This document shows positions 1 to 9,600 of a stretch of 32,295 nt of DNA, piece by piece (positions within the stretch are counted from its first letter, which is position 1; each line of letters opens with the position of its first letter). The translations under genes and the position numbers were made by a program. The stretch comes from CAZAOA01 sp964486765 (GTDB taxonomy: Bacteria; Patescibacteriota; UBA1384; XYA2-FULL-43-10), in assembly GCA_964486765.1 (NCBI GenBank), contig CAZAOA010000012.1, positions 1-32,295 of the forward strand. The letters run 5' to 3'. Under the pieces are notes generated by a model. The model did no database searches. It had not been told where the DNA came from and saw only the letters and a program-made list of their open reading frames with translations.

Positions 1-1020
1 CTGATCTTGTTTTTTGCAGGATTGAGCATTGTTTTCTCGTATGATAACATGACGTTTCTAGGAATCTTTAAAGGCTACTTTGTAATGCCGGCTGTTTTGT
101 ATTTGGTCGTAATAAATTCATTTAAAAAAGATGAAATTAAAAAGCTTGCTTATCCGATCTATCTTTCGTTGATGATTGTCTCTGTTTGGGCAATTTTACA
201 AAAACTTGGGATCATAACCACACTTTTCTATCAATCAGGTGATGCAAGTTTCTCTCAATACTTATTGGAAAGTAACAGAGTCTTTGGGCCTTTTGAATCA
301 CCAAATTATCTTGCGATGTATCTGGTTCCTGCAATCTTTCTTTCTCTTCCAGTTCTTAGCAGATTTAAACTTCAAGCCTCAAAAGTATTTTATGCAATAG
401 GTTTTATTCTACCACTACTAGCACTTTGGTTTGCTGGATCTCGTGCTGGAGTGATCGCATTTTTAGTTAGTATAATTATTTTTTCAGTTGTTCAGATCAA
501 TAAGAAATTTAACGTTTCAAACTTTTTGCTTGCGACCCTGACTGTTCTCTCAACTGCTGCGCTTGTTTATTTCTTTATAGTCATTCAGTTCAATCCGAAT
601 AGTGATAATGTTAGGATTGAGATTTATAAGTATTCTATCGAAATAGTTCAAAATAATTGGCTATGGGGAATTGGACTGGGATCATTTAAAGAAACAATTA
701 TGGCAATCTCAACCAATACTGAATCGTTCAAAACTCATGCCCTTCCATATGCTCTTCATCCGCATAACATCTTTTTGGCCTTTTGGATCAATCTTGGTTT
801 TTTCGGTCTTTTAGTATTTCTTCTGAATTTGTTCAAGTTTTTCTGGGAGATTTATAAAGATAAAAAAAGATCTATTCTTTTTGCCTCAGCTCTAATGGCG
901 ATGATCGCTATCATGATCCACGGTTTGTTTGACACGACGTATTTCAAAAATGACTTAGCAGCGATATTTTGGTTGATTCTGGCATTAAGGTATCTAATGA
1001 CCGATGAAAAAGTTAATTGA
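1..1020 (+). CDS. O-antigen ligase-like membrane protein (5' partial)
   Basis: This is a polytopic membrane protein whose frame is open at the first base, so the true start lies upstream of the window; the TTG at position 7 is probably internal. The sequence is a series of hydrophobic helices with a motif FESPNYLAMYLVP and, near the C-terminus, a loop with GIGLGSFKE and a HPHNIFL motif. Both loops are typical of the O-antigen ligase / Wzy polymerase family (Wzy_C), which joins lipid-linked sugar chains at the outer face of the membrane. Its last 17 bases overlap the start of the next gene, a second protein of the same family, so the two are probably co-translated. Substrate cannot be read from sequence. 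Family assignment is fairly sure; the exact role (ligase, polymerase or protein glycosylation) is not. Confidence 0.75.
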   Translation: MILFFAGLSIVFSYDNMTFLGIFKGYFVMPAVLYLVVINSFKKDEIKKLAYPIYLSLMIVSVWAILQKLGIITTLFYQSGDASFSQYLLESNRVFGPFESPNYLAMYLVPAIFLSLPVLSRFKLQASKVFYAIGFILPLLALWFAGSRAGVIAFLVSIIIFSVVQINKKFNVSNFLLATLTVLSTAALVYFFIVIQFNPNSDNVRIEIYKYSIEIVQNNWLWGIGLGSFKETIMAISTNTESFKTHALPYALHPHNIFLAFWINLGFFGLLVFLLNLFKFFWEIYKDKKRSILFASALMAMIAIMIHGLFDTTYFKNDLAAIFWLILALRYLMTDEKVN

Positions 1021-2300
1021 TCTAATAACTAAAGCTTTTCTATTTGTTCTGATTATTTACATCCCATTTTCAGCGCTTATTTCAGAGTTGCTACTAAATA
1101 AAACTGCATTATCTGAAAAAGTAGTCTTTTTAAGTACACATTGGTATGAGCCGGTGGCAATTATCTTATTACTCTTAGCAATTCTGGTCAATCTAATCTA
1201 CAAAAAGTTGAATTGTTCGTGGTCAGTTGTTCTAGCGGCAGTTCTTTCAGTACTTGGAGCAGTTTCAATATTTGTATTTTCAGAGTCAATTTCAAGGGGA
1301 GTTGAGGGCTTTAGATTCGCCCTTTTTGGTCTTATCATATTTATCTTGGTCTCTCAGGTTGATTGGGAGGAGCTTCAATCGAAACGACTGATAAATACTT
1401 ACCTGATCGTTTCGATCCTGATTGCCCTTTTTGCGATCGTTGAGAGGATCCTGCCGCTAAATTATTGGCAAAAAATACTAGGCGAAGATTCTACTTTTGG
1501 ATGGGGAAACTTTTCCATCGTGGTTGCAAACCAAAGCTCATCTATNNNNNNNNNNCTCATCTATAATGCAAGGACCTAACCAACTTGCGAGCTTTTTACT
1601 GCCGGCTGTTTTTATCGTTCTTATTTCACTTGGCTTTTCAAAAGAAAGGGATCTAGATAGCAAGTTCTTAAGGCTCTCCTTATTTTTCGTATTTGTTGTA
1701 GCAATTATTCTTACTTTTTCTCGCTCGAGCCTGATAGCTCTTTTGTTTGGCTTGGTGGTTTATACGATCATATCTTTTATCAAGTCCCAAAAAAGCAGTA
1801 TAGTTTTGCGAGTTATCATTCCGATTGTGCTTTTGCTTTTGGCGCTGTTATCAATTTATGTTTACCAACACAATGCTACAGTCCATGACTACTTTACGCA
1901 TGGTCAATCCCAATCAGAGCATGTTGAAGCGCTGAAAGATTCAGTTTTGGAGGTAAGAGGTAGAGTATCTAGCCCTATTAAACTAATGTTCGGTTCAGGT
2001 CTTGGAAGTGCAGGTCCAGCGGTCTTAAAGTACGGAAACGGCTTTGTCTCTGAAAGCTGGTATTTGCAATTAGCGATTGAACTTGGTATCGTTGGTCTAC
2101 TTTTGTGGATTTCATTTGTAGTTATTCTGTTGATCGATTTATGGAAGAATTCACAATTTGGGTTATTTGTAGGTTTGATAGCAGTTTCAGTTGCAGCCTT
2201 ATTCTTGCACACTTTTGCAGATAATCCGGCGATTGCGATTACATTGCTAATACTGCTTGGGACGGTATCGCAAAATGACAAAATGACAAATGACAAATAA
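1004..2300 (+). CDS. O-antigen ligase-like membrane protein, interrupted by assembly gap
   Basis: This is a second O-antigen ligase/polymerase-like protein. The 10-N gap at 1546-1555 splits it into two apparent frames. The nine bases before the gap (CTCATCTAT) are repeated exactly after it. If that overlap is collapsed, the reading frame is continuous, running through a GPNQLASFLLP motif that corresponds to the SPNYLAMYLVP motif of the upstream paralogue. The repaired protein would be about 425 residues, a usual size for the family. It has about ten hydrophobic segments and a large extracytoplasmic loop (GSGLGSAG region) before the last helices. It overlaps the preceding gene and is followed by a GT4 glycosyltransferase, which suggests a surface-polysaccharide operon. 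The joined frame is inference; the two halves are seen directly. Confidence 0.75.
1546..1555. other. Assembly gap (10 N) flanked by a 9-bp duplicate
   Basis: Ten Ns. CTCATCTAT occurs immediately before (1537-1545) and immediately after (1556-1564). This is what two contig ends with a short unmerged overlap look like. The gap probably has true length minus nine rather than plus ten. Confidence 0.85.
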
Positions 2301-2330
2301 AATGTTAAAATCTAAATCCTAAAACATATG
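2271..2330. repeat. AT-rich simple repeat at end of the ligase gene
   Basis: The unit AAATGACAAA recurs three times and is followed by an A-rich tract (TCTAAATCCTAAAA). The tract encodes the last residues of the ligase-like protein and runs into the spacer before the glycosyltransferase. It resembles the ACAAA-rich tracts found inside other genes of this window, but it is not the same unit. Confidence 0.5.
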
Positions 2331-2355
2331 ACATAAGTCATTTATTTTTTTAATT

Positions 2356-3609
2356 ATGAAACGTATTTTGATTGACGGAAGATTTATCGGAGTGGGGGAA
2401 TCGATCTCGAGATACACTCTGGAGATCTTGCAAGGCATCTTGAAGTTGGACAAAAAGAACAAATATACTTTGCTGATGCGCCCTCAAGGCAAAAAAGAAT
2501 TCAATAAGTTTTTTTCTGAAAAGCAAAAGGCAAATTTCAATAATCTAAAAACTGTATATCTTGATATTCCTCACTATTCTCTCCCAGAGCAGACAAGGCT
2601 ACTTAAGTATTTGAATAAGAACAAGTTTGATCTTATTCACTTTACACAGTTCAATCACCCGATCAGATACAAAGGGGTATTTGTAGTATCTGTTCATGAT
2701 TTAACTTTGCTTGGGCACCTACACAGGATGAATCCATTGAAACGCTTAGGTTTTAAGGGGGTTATGAGTTCAGCCATAAAGGATTCAAGTCAAATAATCA
2801 CCATCTCTAACTACAGTAAAAAAGATATAGTAGAGACCTATAAGATTGATCCGAAAAAAATCTCGGTGACTTACTTGGGAGTAGATAAAAAGTTTAATGA
2901 AAAATTAAAAAATCAAAATGAAAAATTAAAAAGCTTTAAGGATAAATATAAAATCGCTGGAGATTATATTTTATACACCGGGATGTGGAAGAAACATAAA
3001 AATCTTCTTCGAATGCTTAAGGCATTCGAAAAGGTTAAGTTACAAGAAACAAGTTACAAGAAACAAACAAATTCAAAATATCAAAATTCGAAATCAGAAA
3101 GCTTACAGCTTGTTTTGGTTGGTAAAATTGACCACGAAGAGCCAGAAATTCTCGCCGAAATCAGTAGAATTAATAAGGAGTACAACCGTCACCAATCTCT
3201 TCCACAAATAATCACAAATAATAGGAACTTAAAACTTAACTTACAACCTATTATAACTACCGGCTTTGTAGATGAAGAGGAGCTTTCTTATGCCTATGTT
3301 GGGGCGCTTGCATATATTATTCCTTCGCTTTCTGAGGGGTTTGGTCTGCCACCGCTTGAAGCGATGGCATCAGGCACGCCAGTTTTATCTTCAAATATTT
3401 CTGCAATGCCGGAGATTTTGAGAGACGCGCCTTTGTATTTCGATCCATATAAAGTCGATGATATCGCAAATAAAATTGAGATGATGGTATCTGATGAAAA
3501 GTTGCGATCGAAGTATGCAAGCCGAGGTTTAGAGCATGTGAAAAAATACGACTGGAGCGATACTGCAAGAAAAACACTAGATGTTTATCTTAAGATATTG
3601 AAAGCTTAA
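2356..3609 (+). CDS. Glycosyltransferase family 4 (GT-B)
   Basis: This is a cytoplasmic sugar transferase with the GT-B fold, about 417 residues. The N-terminal domain begins RILIDGRFIG and contains VVSVHDLTLL. The C-terminal nucleotide-sugar-binding domain contains ILYTGMWKKHKNLLRML and the EX7E-type signature SEGFGLPPLEAMASGTPV around residues 326-343. It follows two O-antigen-ligase-like genes, so it probably builds a surface glycan; donor and acceptor are unknown. Three lysine/asparagine-rich insertions break the family core at about residues 181-195, 227-250 and 277-297. The middle one is encoded by a dispersed AT-rich repeat. No Shine-Dalgarno sequence precedes the ATG; the upstream 20 bases are almost all T and A. 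Confidence 0.9.
   Translation: MKRILIDGRFIGVGESISRYTLEILQGILKLDKKNKYTLLMRPQGKKEFNKFFSEKQKANFNNLKTVYLDIPHYSLPEQTRLLKYLNKNKFDLIHFTQFNHPIRYKGVFVVSVHDLTLLGHLHRMNPLKRLGFKGVMSSAIKDSSQIITISNYSKKDIVETYKIDPKKISVTYLGVDKKFNEKLKNQNEKLKSFKDKYKIAGDYILYTGMWKKHKNLLRMLKAFEKVKLQETSYKKQTNSKYQNSKSESLQLVLVGKIDHEEPEILAEISRINKEYNRHQSLPQIITNNRNLKLNLQPIITTGFVDEEELSYAYVGALAYIIPSLSEGFGLPPLEAMASGTPVLSSNISAMPEILRDAPLYFDPYKVDDIANKIEMMVSDEKLRSKYASRGLEHVKKYDWSDTARKTLDVYLKILKA
3036..3108 (+). repeat. Dispersed ACAAGA-type repeat inserted in frame in the GT4 gene
   Basis: TTACAAGAAACAAG occurs in near-tandem copies, followed by ACAAACAAATTCAAAAT and a short A-rich tail. The same order of units is seen at about 17876-17940, 18643-18700 and 29726-29812. 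The tract lies between two conserved parts of the GT-B domain and encodes a Lys/Gln/Asn/Ser-rich loop with no counterpart in the family. Confidence 0.65.
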
Positions 3610-3636
3610 CAAATATTTGATAAAGTTATAAATAAC

Positions 3637-3656
3637 ACAAGCGTAAGCTTGTTTTT
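3637..3656 (+). terminator. Rho-independent terminator after GT4 gene
   Basis: Stem ACAAGC/GCTTGT with a GTAA loop, followed by TTTTGTT. It ends the polysaccharide operon just before the pyrophosphatase gene. Confidence 0.65.
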
Positions 3657-3679
3657 GTTATCAACTATGAAAGGAGAGT

Positions 3680-5743
3680 ATGGATTATATGGTTTGGATG
3701 GTGTTTGCCGCAGCCTTACTTGCAATTATATATGCGGTGATTTTGATCTCGGTTAACAATAAAAAGCCTTCTGGTAGTAAAAAGATGGTAGATATCGCTA
3801 AATTGATCCAAGATGGGGCTAAAACATATTTGAAGCGCCAATACTTTTCTATAGCCGTAATCGCTCTTACTTTGTTCGTAATTTTACTCTACGCTTTAGG
3901 AGTTAGAGTTGCACTTGGGTTTCTGATCGGTGCACTTTTTTCTGCTCTTGCAGGATTTGTAGGTATGAATGTGGCAACTTCTGCCAATGTAAAAACCACT
4001 GAGGCTGCAAAACAGGGTTTGAAGCCTGCTCTTAAAATAGCATTTCGCTCAGGCACAATAATGGGACTTTTGGTTACAGGACTGGGGCTATTGGCTGCAG
4101 CAGGCTATTATGCAATTTTTAAAGATCTGGATGCACTAATTGGTCTTGGGTTTGGAGGCTCTTTTGTAGCCTTGTTTGCTCGTGTTGGAGGTGGCATTTT
4201 TACAAAAGCAGCCGATGTGGGTGCGGATATAGTTGGAAAAGTGGAAAATGATATTCCAGAAGATGATCCTCGCAATCCTGCTGTAATCGCCGACAATGTG
4301 GGGGACAATGTAGGCGACGTAGCTGGAATGGGAGCTGATCTATATGAAAGTTACGTAGATTCACTTATAGTTGCGATGATTTTGGGAGTCGGGCTTTTCA
4401 CGGCCGATAAAGGAATTTATCTGCCGTTAGTTCTTGCAGGTGCGGGAATAGTGGCAGCTATACTTGGAACATTTGCAGTCAGAGTTGGGAAAAGGGGAGT
4501 GCATGCGGCATTAAACAGAGGAATCTATATTAGCGCCATATTTATGGCTGTGTTTGCTTATCTGGTTTCGAAATACTATGTCAATGATATAAACATCTTC
4601 TACACCATGATCACAGGAATCTTGACGGGACTTTTAATCGGAAAGGTTACGGGTTATTACACTTCAAAGAAGAGCAGACCGGTTCAACAAGTCGCTAAAG
4701 CCTCAGAGTCAGGACCAGCAACAAACATAATCTCGGGTCTTTCTTTGGGTATGACATCGACTATTGCTCCGGTGATCATAATTTCTGCTGCAATCTTGCT
4801 CTCATTTTACCTGATGGGACTATTTGGAATTGCTCTTGCTGCTGTTGGAATGCTTGCAACCCTTGCAATTACTCTTGCGACTGACACTTATGGTCCAGTC
4901 GCCGATAACGCCGCTGGGATCGCCAAGATGGCAAATTTGCCAAGTGAAGTTAGGAATCGGATGGAGGAGCTTGATGCGGTTGGAAATATGACTGCGGCCA
5001 TCGGTAAAGGTTTTGCGATTGGCTCAGCAGTACTCACTTCTATAGCACTTTTCGCTGGTTATTCGCTCGCGGTCAATCTTACTTCAATCAATATTATTTC
5101 GCCTCCAGTCATGGTGGGATTGATGCTTGGCGCAATGCTGCCTTTCATTTTTTCAGCCTTAACATTGAAAGCTGTCTCAGACGCTGCAGATGCGATGGTA
5201 AATGAAGTTAGACATCAATTCAAAAATATAAAAGGGCTTCTTCAAGGCAAAGCAGAAGCGGATTATAACAAATGTATCTCAATTGCGACAGATGCAGCAT
5301 TAAAAGAGATGATCGCTCCTGCCTTGATCGCGATTATTGCTCCTTTAGTTATCGGTATTGTTCTTGGTCCAGAAGCACTGGGTGGACTTTTAGCAGGAAC
5401 GATTGCATCAGGATTTCTACTGGCGATAATGATGGCAAATTCTGGAGGAGCTTGGGATAATGCGAAAAAATACATTGAGGCGGGTAACTTAGGTGGTCAA
5501 GGTTCGGATGTTCATAAAGCTTCAGTTGTCGGAGATACAGTAGGGGATCCCTTTAAAGATACATCAGGACCATCGATCAACATACTGATTAAGCTTGTAA
5601 GTATAGTTTCACTTCTAATCGCTCCACTAATTTTGATCGATTTTAGTTTTACAGTTAAAGTGGTGGTTGCTTCAGTGTCAGTCGTTGTGATGTTCATGAT
5701 TCTGTTACTCAATTATCGAATCAAAAGGAGCTATCATGTCTGA
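3680..5743 (+). CDS. hppA: Membrane-bound ion-pumping pyrophosphatase
   Basis: This integral membrane enzyme hydrolyses pyrophosphate and pumps H+ (or Na+) across the membrane; 687 residues with about 16 helices is the usual size. The pyrophosphate-binding signature is intact around residues 178-226: DVGADIVGKVE, then DDPRNPAVIADNVGDNVGD. The second Asp/Asn-rich site is present near the C-terminus (GGAWDNAKKYIE; VVGDTVGDPFKDTSGPS). The motif GNMTAAIGKG near residue 435 carries Ala where K+-independent enzymes have Lys, which points to the K+-dependent class. Whether it moves H+ or Na+ is not settled by what I can see. AAGGAGAG sits very close to the first ATG, so ATG at 3689 is a possible alternative start. 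The gene overlaps the DUF3006 gene by 8 bases. Its last 230 bases have a diverged copy at 9974-10200. Confidence 0.95.
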   Translation: MDYMVWMVFAAALLAIIYAVILISVNNKKPSGSKKMVDIAKLIQDGAKTYLKRQYFSIAVIALTLFVILLYALGVRVALGFLIGALFSALAGFVGMNVATSANVKTTEAAKQGLKPALKIAFRSGTIMGLLVTGLGLLAAAGYYAIFKDLDALIGLGFGGSFVALFARVGGGIFTKAADVGADIVGKVENDIPEDDPRNPAVIADNVGDNVGDVAGMGADLYESYVDSLIVAMILGVGLFTADKGIYLPLVLAGAGIVAAILGTFAVRVGKRGVHAALNRGIYISAIFMAVFAYLVSKYYVNDINIFYTMITGILTGLLIGKVTGYYTSKKSRPVQQVAKASESGPATNIISGLSLGMTSTIAPVIIISAAILLSFYLMGLFGIALAAVGMLATLAITLATDTYGPVADNAAGIAKMANLPSEVRNRMEELDAVGNMTAAIGKGFAIGSAVLTSIALFAGYSLAVNLTSINIISPPVMVGLMLGAMLPFIFSALTLKAVSDAADAMVNEVRHQFKNIKGLLQGKAEADYNKCISIATDAALKEMIAPALIAIIAPLVIGIVLGPEALGGLLAGTIASGFLLAIMMANSGGAWDNAKKYIEAGNLGGQGSDVHKASVVGDTVGDPFKDTSGPSINILIKLVSIVSLLIAPLILIDFSFTVKVVVASVSVVVMFMILLLNYRIKRSYHV

Positions 5744-5969
5744 ACAAGAAGAAAAAAGATTTGAATTCATAGTTGATCGATTCGAAGGTACGGATGCTGT
5801 TTTGGTTGGAGAACACAACGAGATTGTTGTTCCTAAAAAGATGATTCCGAAAAATATTGAAGAAGGTGGTGTGATTCACTTTACATTATCTTCAGATGAG
5901 GCAGAAACTTCGAGAAGAGATAAAAATGCAAAGAAATTGTTAAATGAGATCTTAAACGGAAAAAAATAA
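5736..5969 (+). CDS. DUF3006 family small protein
   Basis: This 77-residue soluble protein contains the DUF3006 pattern: FIVDRFEGTDAVLV, then EIVVPKKMIPKNIEEGGVI. The function of the family is unknown. The ATG overlaps the hppA stop region by 8 bases and has a strong AAAAGGAG ribosome-binding site inside the end of hppA, so the two are co-translated. Its C-terminus (NEILNGKK and stop) is repeated as a non-coding remnant at 10301-10327, part of a local duplication. Confidence 0.8.
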   Translation: MSEQEEKRFEFIVDRFEGTDAVLVGEHNEIVVPKKMIPKNIEEGGVIHFTLSSDEAETSRRDKNAKKLLNEILNGKK

Positions 5970-5984
5970 TGTTCTAAAATTCGA

Positions 5985-6020
5985 AAGCGCCTCGATGAGT
6001 TTATCTCTGTCGGGGCGCTT
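5985..6020. terminator. Hairpin between convergent DUF3006 and small membrane protein genes
   Basis: Stem AAGCGCC (5985-5991) pairs with GGCGCTT (6014-6020), with A/T-rich flanks on both sides. It lies between convergent genes and could terminate transcription in both directions, although neither side has a long T-run. Confidence 0.5.
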
Positions 6021-6030
6021 CGGTTTGGTT

Positions 6031-6372
6031 TCATGACCAGAAAGCAATCACGTAGGGCAGTATGAGCCCCACGACGATAAAGATGAACGCAGGCAGAAGG
6101 GCTACTGCGGATGGTTCTTCCTGTTGTGCTATCGGCCATAAAGCACCGACTGTCCCGACAAAGAGTCCTGGTCCGAAGAGAGTCGTGTTAGCCGAGTTCA
6201 TGAAGCATAGTGCTCCGCCGACAATGGCAAGAGCCGTGCTAATGATGACAAACTTCAAATCTGGGTTGCCCGCAAATGGGCTATCTCGGTTCCTGAACCT
6301 CTGCCACCAGCTCTTTTGGGGCTCATCTGGGCTTGCCTGGTCTTTTTCCAGACTCGCCATCTCATCAGCCAT
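6031..6372 (-). CDS. Small membrane protein, hypothetical
   Basis: This 113-residue protein is read from the reverse strand. A charged N-terminal 40 residues (MADEMASLEKD..., WWQRFRNRD) is followed by three hydrophobic segments: FVIISTALAIVGGALCF, LFGPGLFVGTVGAL and ALLPAFIFIVVGLILPYVIAFW. GAGGAGG lies about 8 bases before the ATG, a good ribosome-binding site. I do not recognise a family. It sits inside the duplicated hppA-DUF3006-leader-vanW unit but is missing from the second copy, and its G+C content is clearly higher than its neighbours. Both facts suggest separate acquisition. An overlapping forward frame has no ribosome-binding site and was left out. Confidence 0.6.
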   Translation of the reverse strand: MADEMASLEKDQASPDEPQKSWWQRFRNRDSPFAGNPDLKFVIISTALAIVGGALCFMNSANTTLFGPGLFVGTVGALWPIAQQEEPSAVALLPAFIFIVVGLILPYVIAFWS

Positions 6373-6492
6373 CGGTCTGCCTCCTCGATATCATCCAGGA
6401 TATACTACCTCTACAACTTTTTTACACCAATTCCATAAAAAATGCAAACTTATCTATTATACAAATGATACTATCTTAGGTATTATGTTAAT

Positions 6493-6600
6493 AACGGTAG
6501 GAGGGAGACCACTAGTTTTTGTATATTTGACTATTGCATTGACAATCGTCAAACAACGGTCTCAACTATTGTCAAACTATTGAAAGCAATAGCGTAAACA
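6493..6600 (+). promoter_or_regulatory. Structured leader, copy 1
   Basis: The segment GGTAGGAGGGAGACCACT (from 6496) and most of the following 100 bases recur at 10371-10504 before the vanW gene. GAGACC (6505-6510) can pair with GGTCTC (6558-6563). A second hairpin CTATTG-AAAG-CAATAG (6577-6592) ends eight bases before the ATG. Both pairings are kept in the other copy. No ordinary Shine-Dalgarno sequence lies next to the start. Confidence 0.5.
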
Positions 6601-9600
6601 ATGGAAAAAGTGGAAAAGAAGTACCCAAATTACGAAAAGTTAATCAAAAAAAGCAAGAAAAAGCTTTTTAAGAGAATTGCTCTAATGGCGGGGTCGTTAT
6701 TGGTGTTACTTTTGATTATTTTTGAAGTATACGTTTTTGCAAGCTTCTTCGAATCTCCTTCCAATAGAAACCAGGACAATTCAACTGGGAACAATGAAAC
6801 CCAAAATACCCTCTTGGATATTGGTGATAATTTTTCAACTTCAGTTTATTCGGCTCCACCTGTGGGATACAATAATCTCTTCACAAATCCTGGGATTGAA
6901 GATGGAAAAGCTGGCTGGGATTATCTTACTTTCGGACGAGAATCACATAGTGGAAACTGGAGTCTGATTGCCAGTTCTCCGTATTCTCGGTCAGCTACTA
7001 ATCAAATTTCTGGATTTAGTCTTGCTGATAAACAGATGATATTAATTTTCTGGGCGAAAAGTATATCTGGAACAAATAATTTAGAAGTTAAGGTTAACGG
7101 CGCCACAATTTTTACCCAGTCGGTTTCTGACAGCTGGCAGGAATATGAGATAGATTATACCTTTCCAGGTGATGCTCCAGACACATTCAAATTCAATTTT
7201 GATAGTGCTAATCAAAGCGTTAGATGTGACGATTTCTTCTTGTATTTTCCAGGATATACAGAACTCACAATTCCTGCAATTCCCCCCAAGGTGGAAGACT
7301 ATGACAGTCACTGGCTTTATCCTGATGCATATACAGATCCAAATTATCTGGATAGTTTATACTTTAGGATAACTACTGCAAATGACAATGCAGCAGATGT
7401 GTATTTCTCCATGCATGTTCGTCCTGGTGGCAGACTTCATAATCTCAAGGAGAATCATGGCATTGTGACATATTACAATGACTGGATTGATGCTGGAACT
7501 GCAATAAACAATCAGACGGGACGCAACGGAATTTTTTCTGATTTGCACATCAAGCCGGGTGAATCAACAGAATGGATAGAACTCACTTATCCTCTCGTTT
7601 TTTTGAATATGCAACCCAATAGCACCGTAGCATATAACTATAATAAAATAGTACTTACTGCCTATGATGGTGCAAGTACAGAATACTGGGGAGAAATTTT
7701 TAAGACTTTGAATGCTACAATTGAAATAACTGATGATCCAGTTACCCCCACTTTTACCAAAACACTGACAAGAACCGGGGATGGTTCTTCTTTCATGTTT
7801 AGATTCCCTCGATATATTCCAGATAATTCAGACGGATCTGAAATAATTTCTGTTGAAGAAGATATTGATCAAATGTATCAAAATTTTCAAAATCTTCCAG
7901 ACGTTGGAACAAAAACTCCTGAAAAGACAATTATGGTGTCAAGCATTGGCCTAGAAAAACTTCAAGATACATTGTCTGTTGACGCATATAACAAACAAAA
8001 AGAAATTTTTTCAGAGGAGCTTGGATTCAATGGTATATTTTCGACAGTTACTGGAATAGATACGGTAAGGAAAGAAGTTTTCGATGACTGGGGTCTTACA
8101 AAAAATCTTATTAATTTAGGTTATAATTCCAACGTAAATAATTCGTCACTTGTGCCAGATACTTCATCGATAGAAACTACTTACAGTAATGCAAAAAACA
8201 CTTTGTCTTCTATGGGAATTTACTCACATATCGGAGGAATTTACATATTCGAAGAGCCAGGAGTAAGTACAATTTCCGTACTTAGGGCTATTAGCGGATA
8301 TAATGATTTGTTTAAAACATATCTTCAGGATGAAGGTATCACTTTGGATGAACTTGGTGTTTTAGGCTGGGATGATGTTGAAATGAAAACTCCTGAAGAG
8401 TCGGTTGCCTTTCCAGCACTTTTTTATCATTCAGCGCTTTTCAGATCAAGCAGGTTAGCAAATGCAGAAAAACAAGTATATCCAATTTCAGATCAATATT
8501 TTCCTGGAATTGGAAGATATACAGGATTTAGTCATACCTTTCATTATGGCGGAAATATGGTTGAGAAACGAGGGATAACTGAATATGATTATATAAGAGA
8601 ATCAGGAAGCAACGGAATATCTATTTCGAGCTGGCTTCCTGATGCTGCAACACTTCAACAAGAGTCATACGGGGCTGAGATTATGAGAAGTGCAACAAAA
8701 TACACCAGTGCTGACATTATGGGTATTATGATTTTGTTTAAAACGCCTGAAGAGATCAGAAAGATTTTTTATTCTGCTCTTTCGCAGGGTGTCAGGAGGT
8801 TTTTGTTTTTTGCATACGGGCCTCATTATGTTTCAGGCAATGAGTTTTATTCTGATAATGAAGATACAAATGCTGTGATAAGAGAACTCTCCCATGAGAT
8901 TGGTGAGTTTGATGACTATCTTGCGGAAAGTGAAAGAGAGAGTAGTGATGTTGCAATACTATATTCAGAAACAAGCGATGCATGGATGTGGAGTCACAAA
9001 GTAATAAACAGAGCGGACACTGGACAGAATCCGTATGCCGGAGAAAAGCTTGGCATATATCTTGCTTTAAGGCATAATCAGATTCAAAGTGATCTAATAA
9101 CTGAATACGATATAGAGAATGATTATCTTGACAATTACAAAGTGTTATATCTTCCTGGAATGAATCTTCCAACTAGCGTTGCAGAGAAAATCAAAACTTG
9201 GGTATATAATGGAGGCATTTTATTTGCGGATTCTGGAGCAGGCTCAAAAGATCAGTATAATGTAAATACAGATATACTTGATCCGGTTTTTGGGATAAGT
9301 CAGGGAGATAATATTCAAAAAGAAAATACACACTCACTTGATCATTATGCATATCATCTGTTTTCTGGCTGGTATACACCACCGGAAAACATTGAGTACA
9401 ATGGTGACACAAGTTACATGTTTGCATTCTATCCTGAAGACTTCACAATAAATAGTCCAAATGTTGAAGTACTGGGAACCAATACTGACAGGAGTAGTCC
9501 AGCAATTATTTCAAATGAATATGGAAGTGGCAAAGTTCTTTTTGCAAATTATATGCCTGGTGTATCATATATTGCAAAAGCACTGCTACCTCAAGGTTGG

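Noticed and set aside
3036..3108. CRISPR or tandem array from the ACAAGA repeats
   Set aside because: Copies are far apart, there are no regular spacers and no cas genes, and units differ in length.
6536..6568. Promoter TTGACA at 6539 for the chimeric gene
   Set aside because: No acceptable -10 box at 16-18 bases, and the TTGACA is not kept in the second leader copy, where a better promoter lies upstream.
6062..6583. 173-codon forward ORF over the small membrane protein
   Set aside because: It has no ribosome-binding site and runs through the leader region. The reverse frame has a strong RBS and coherent membrane helices.
8792..9427. Reverse ORFs rich in Cys and His inside the 1233-aa gene
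   Set aside because: They are shadows of a long, continuous forward frame with domain-like sequence; no start signals.
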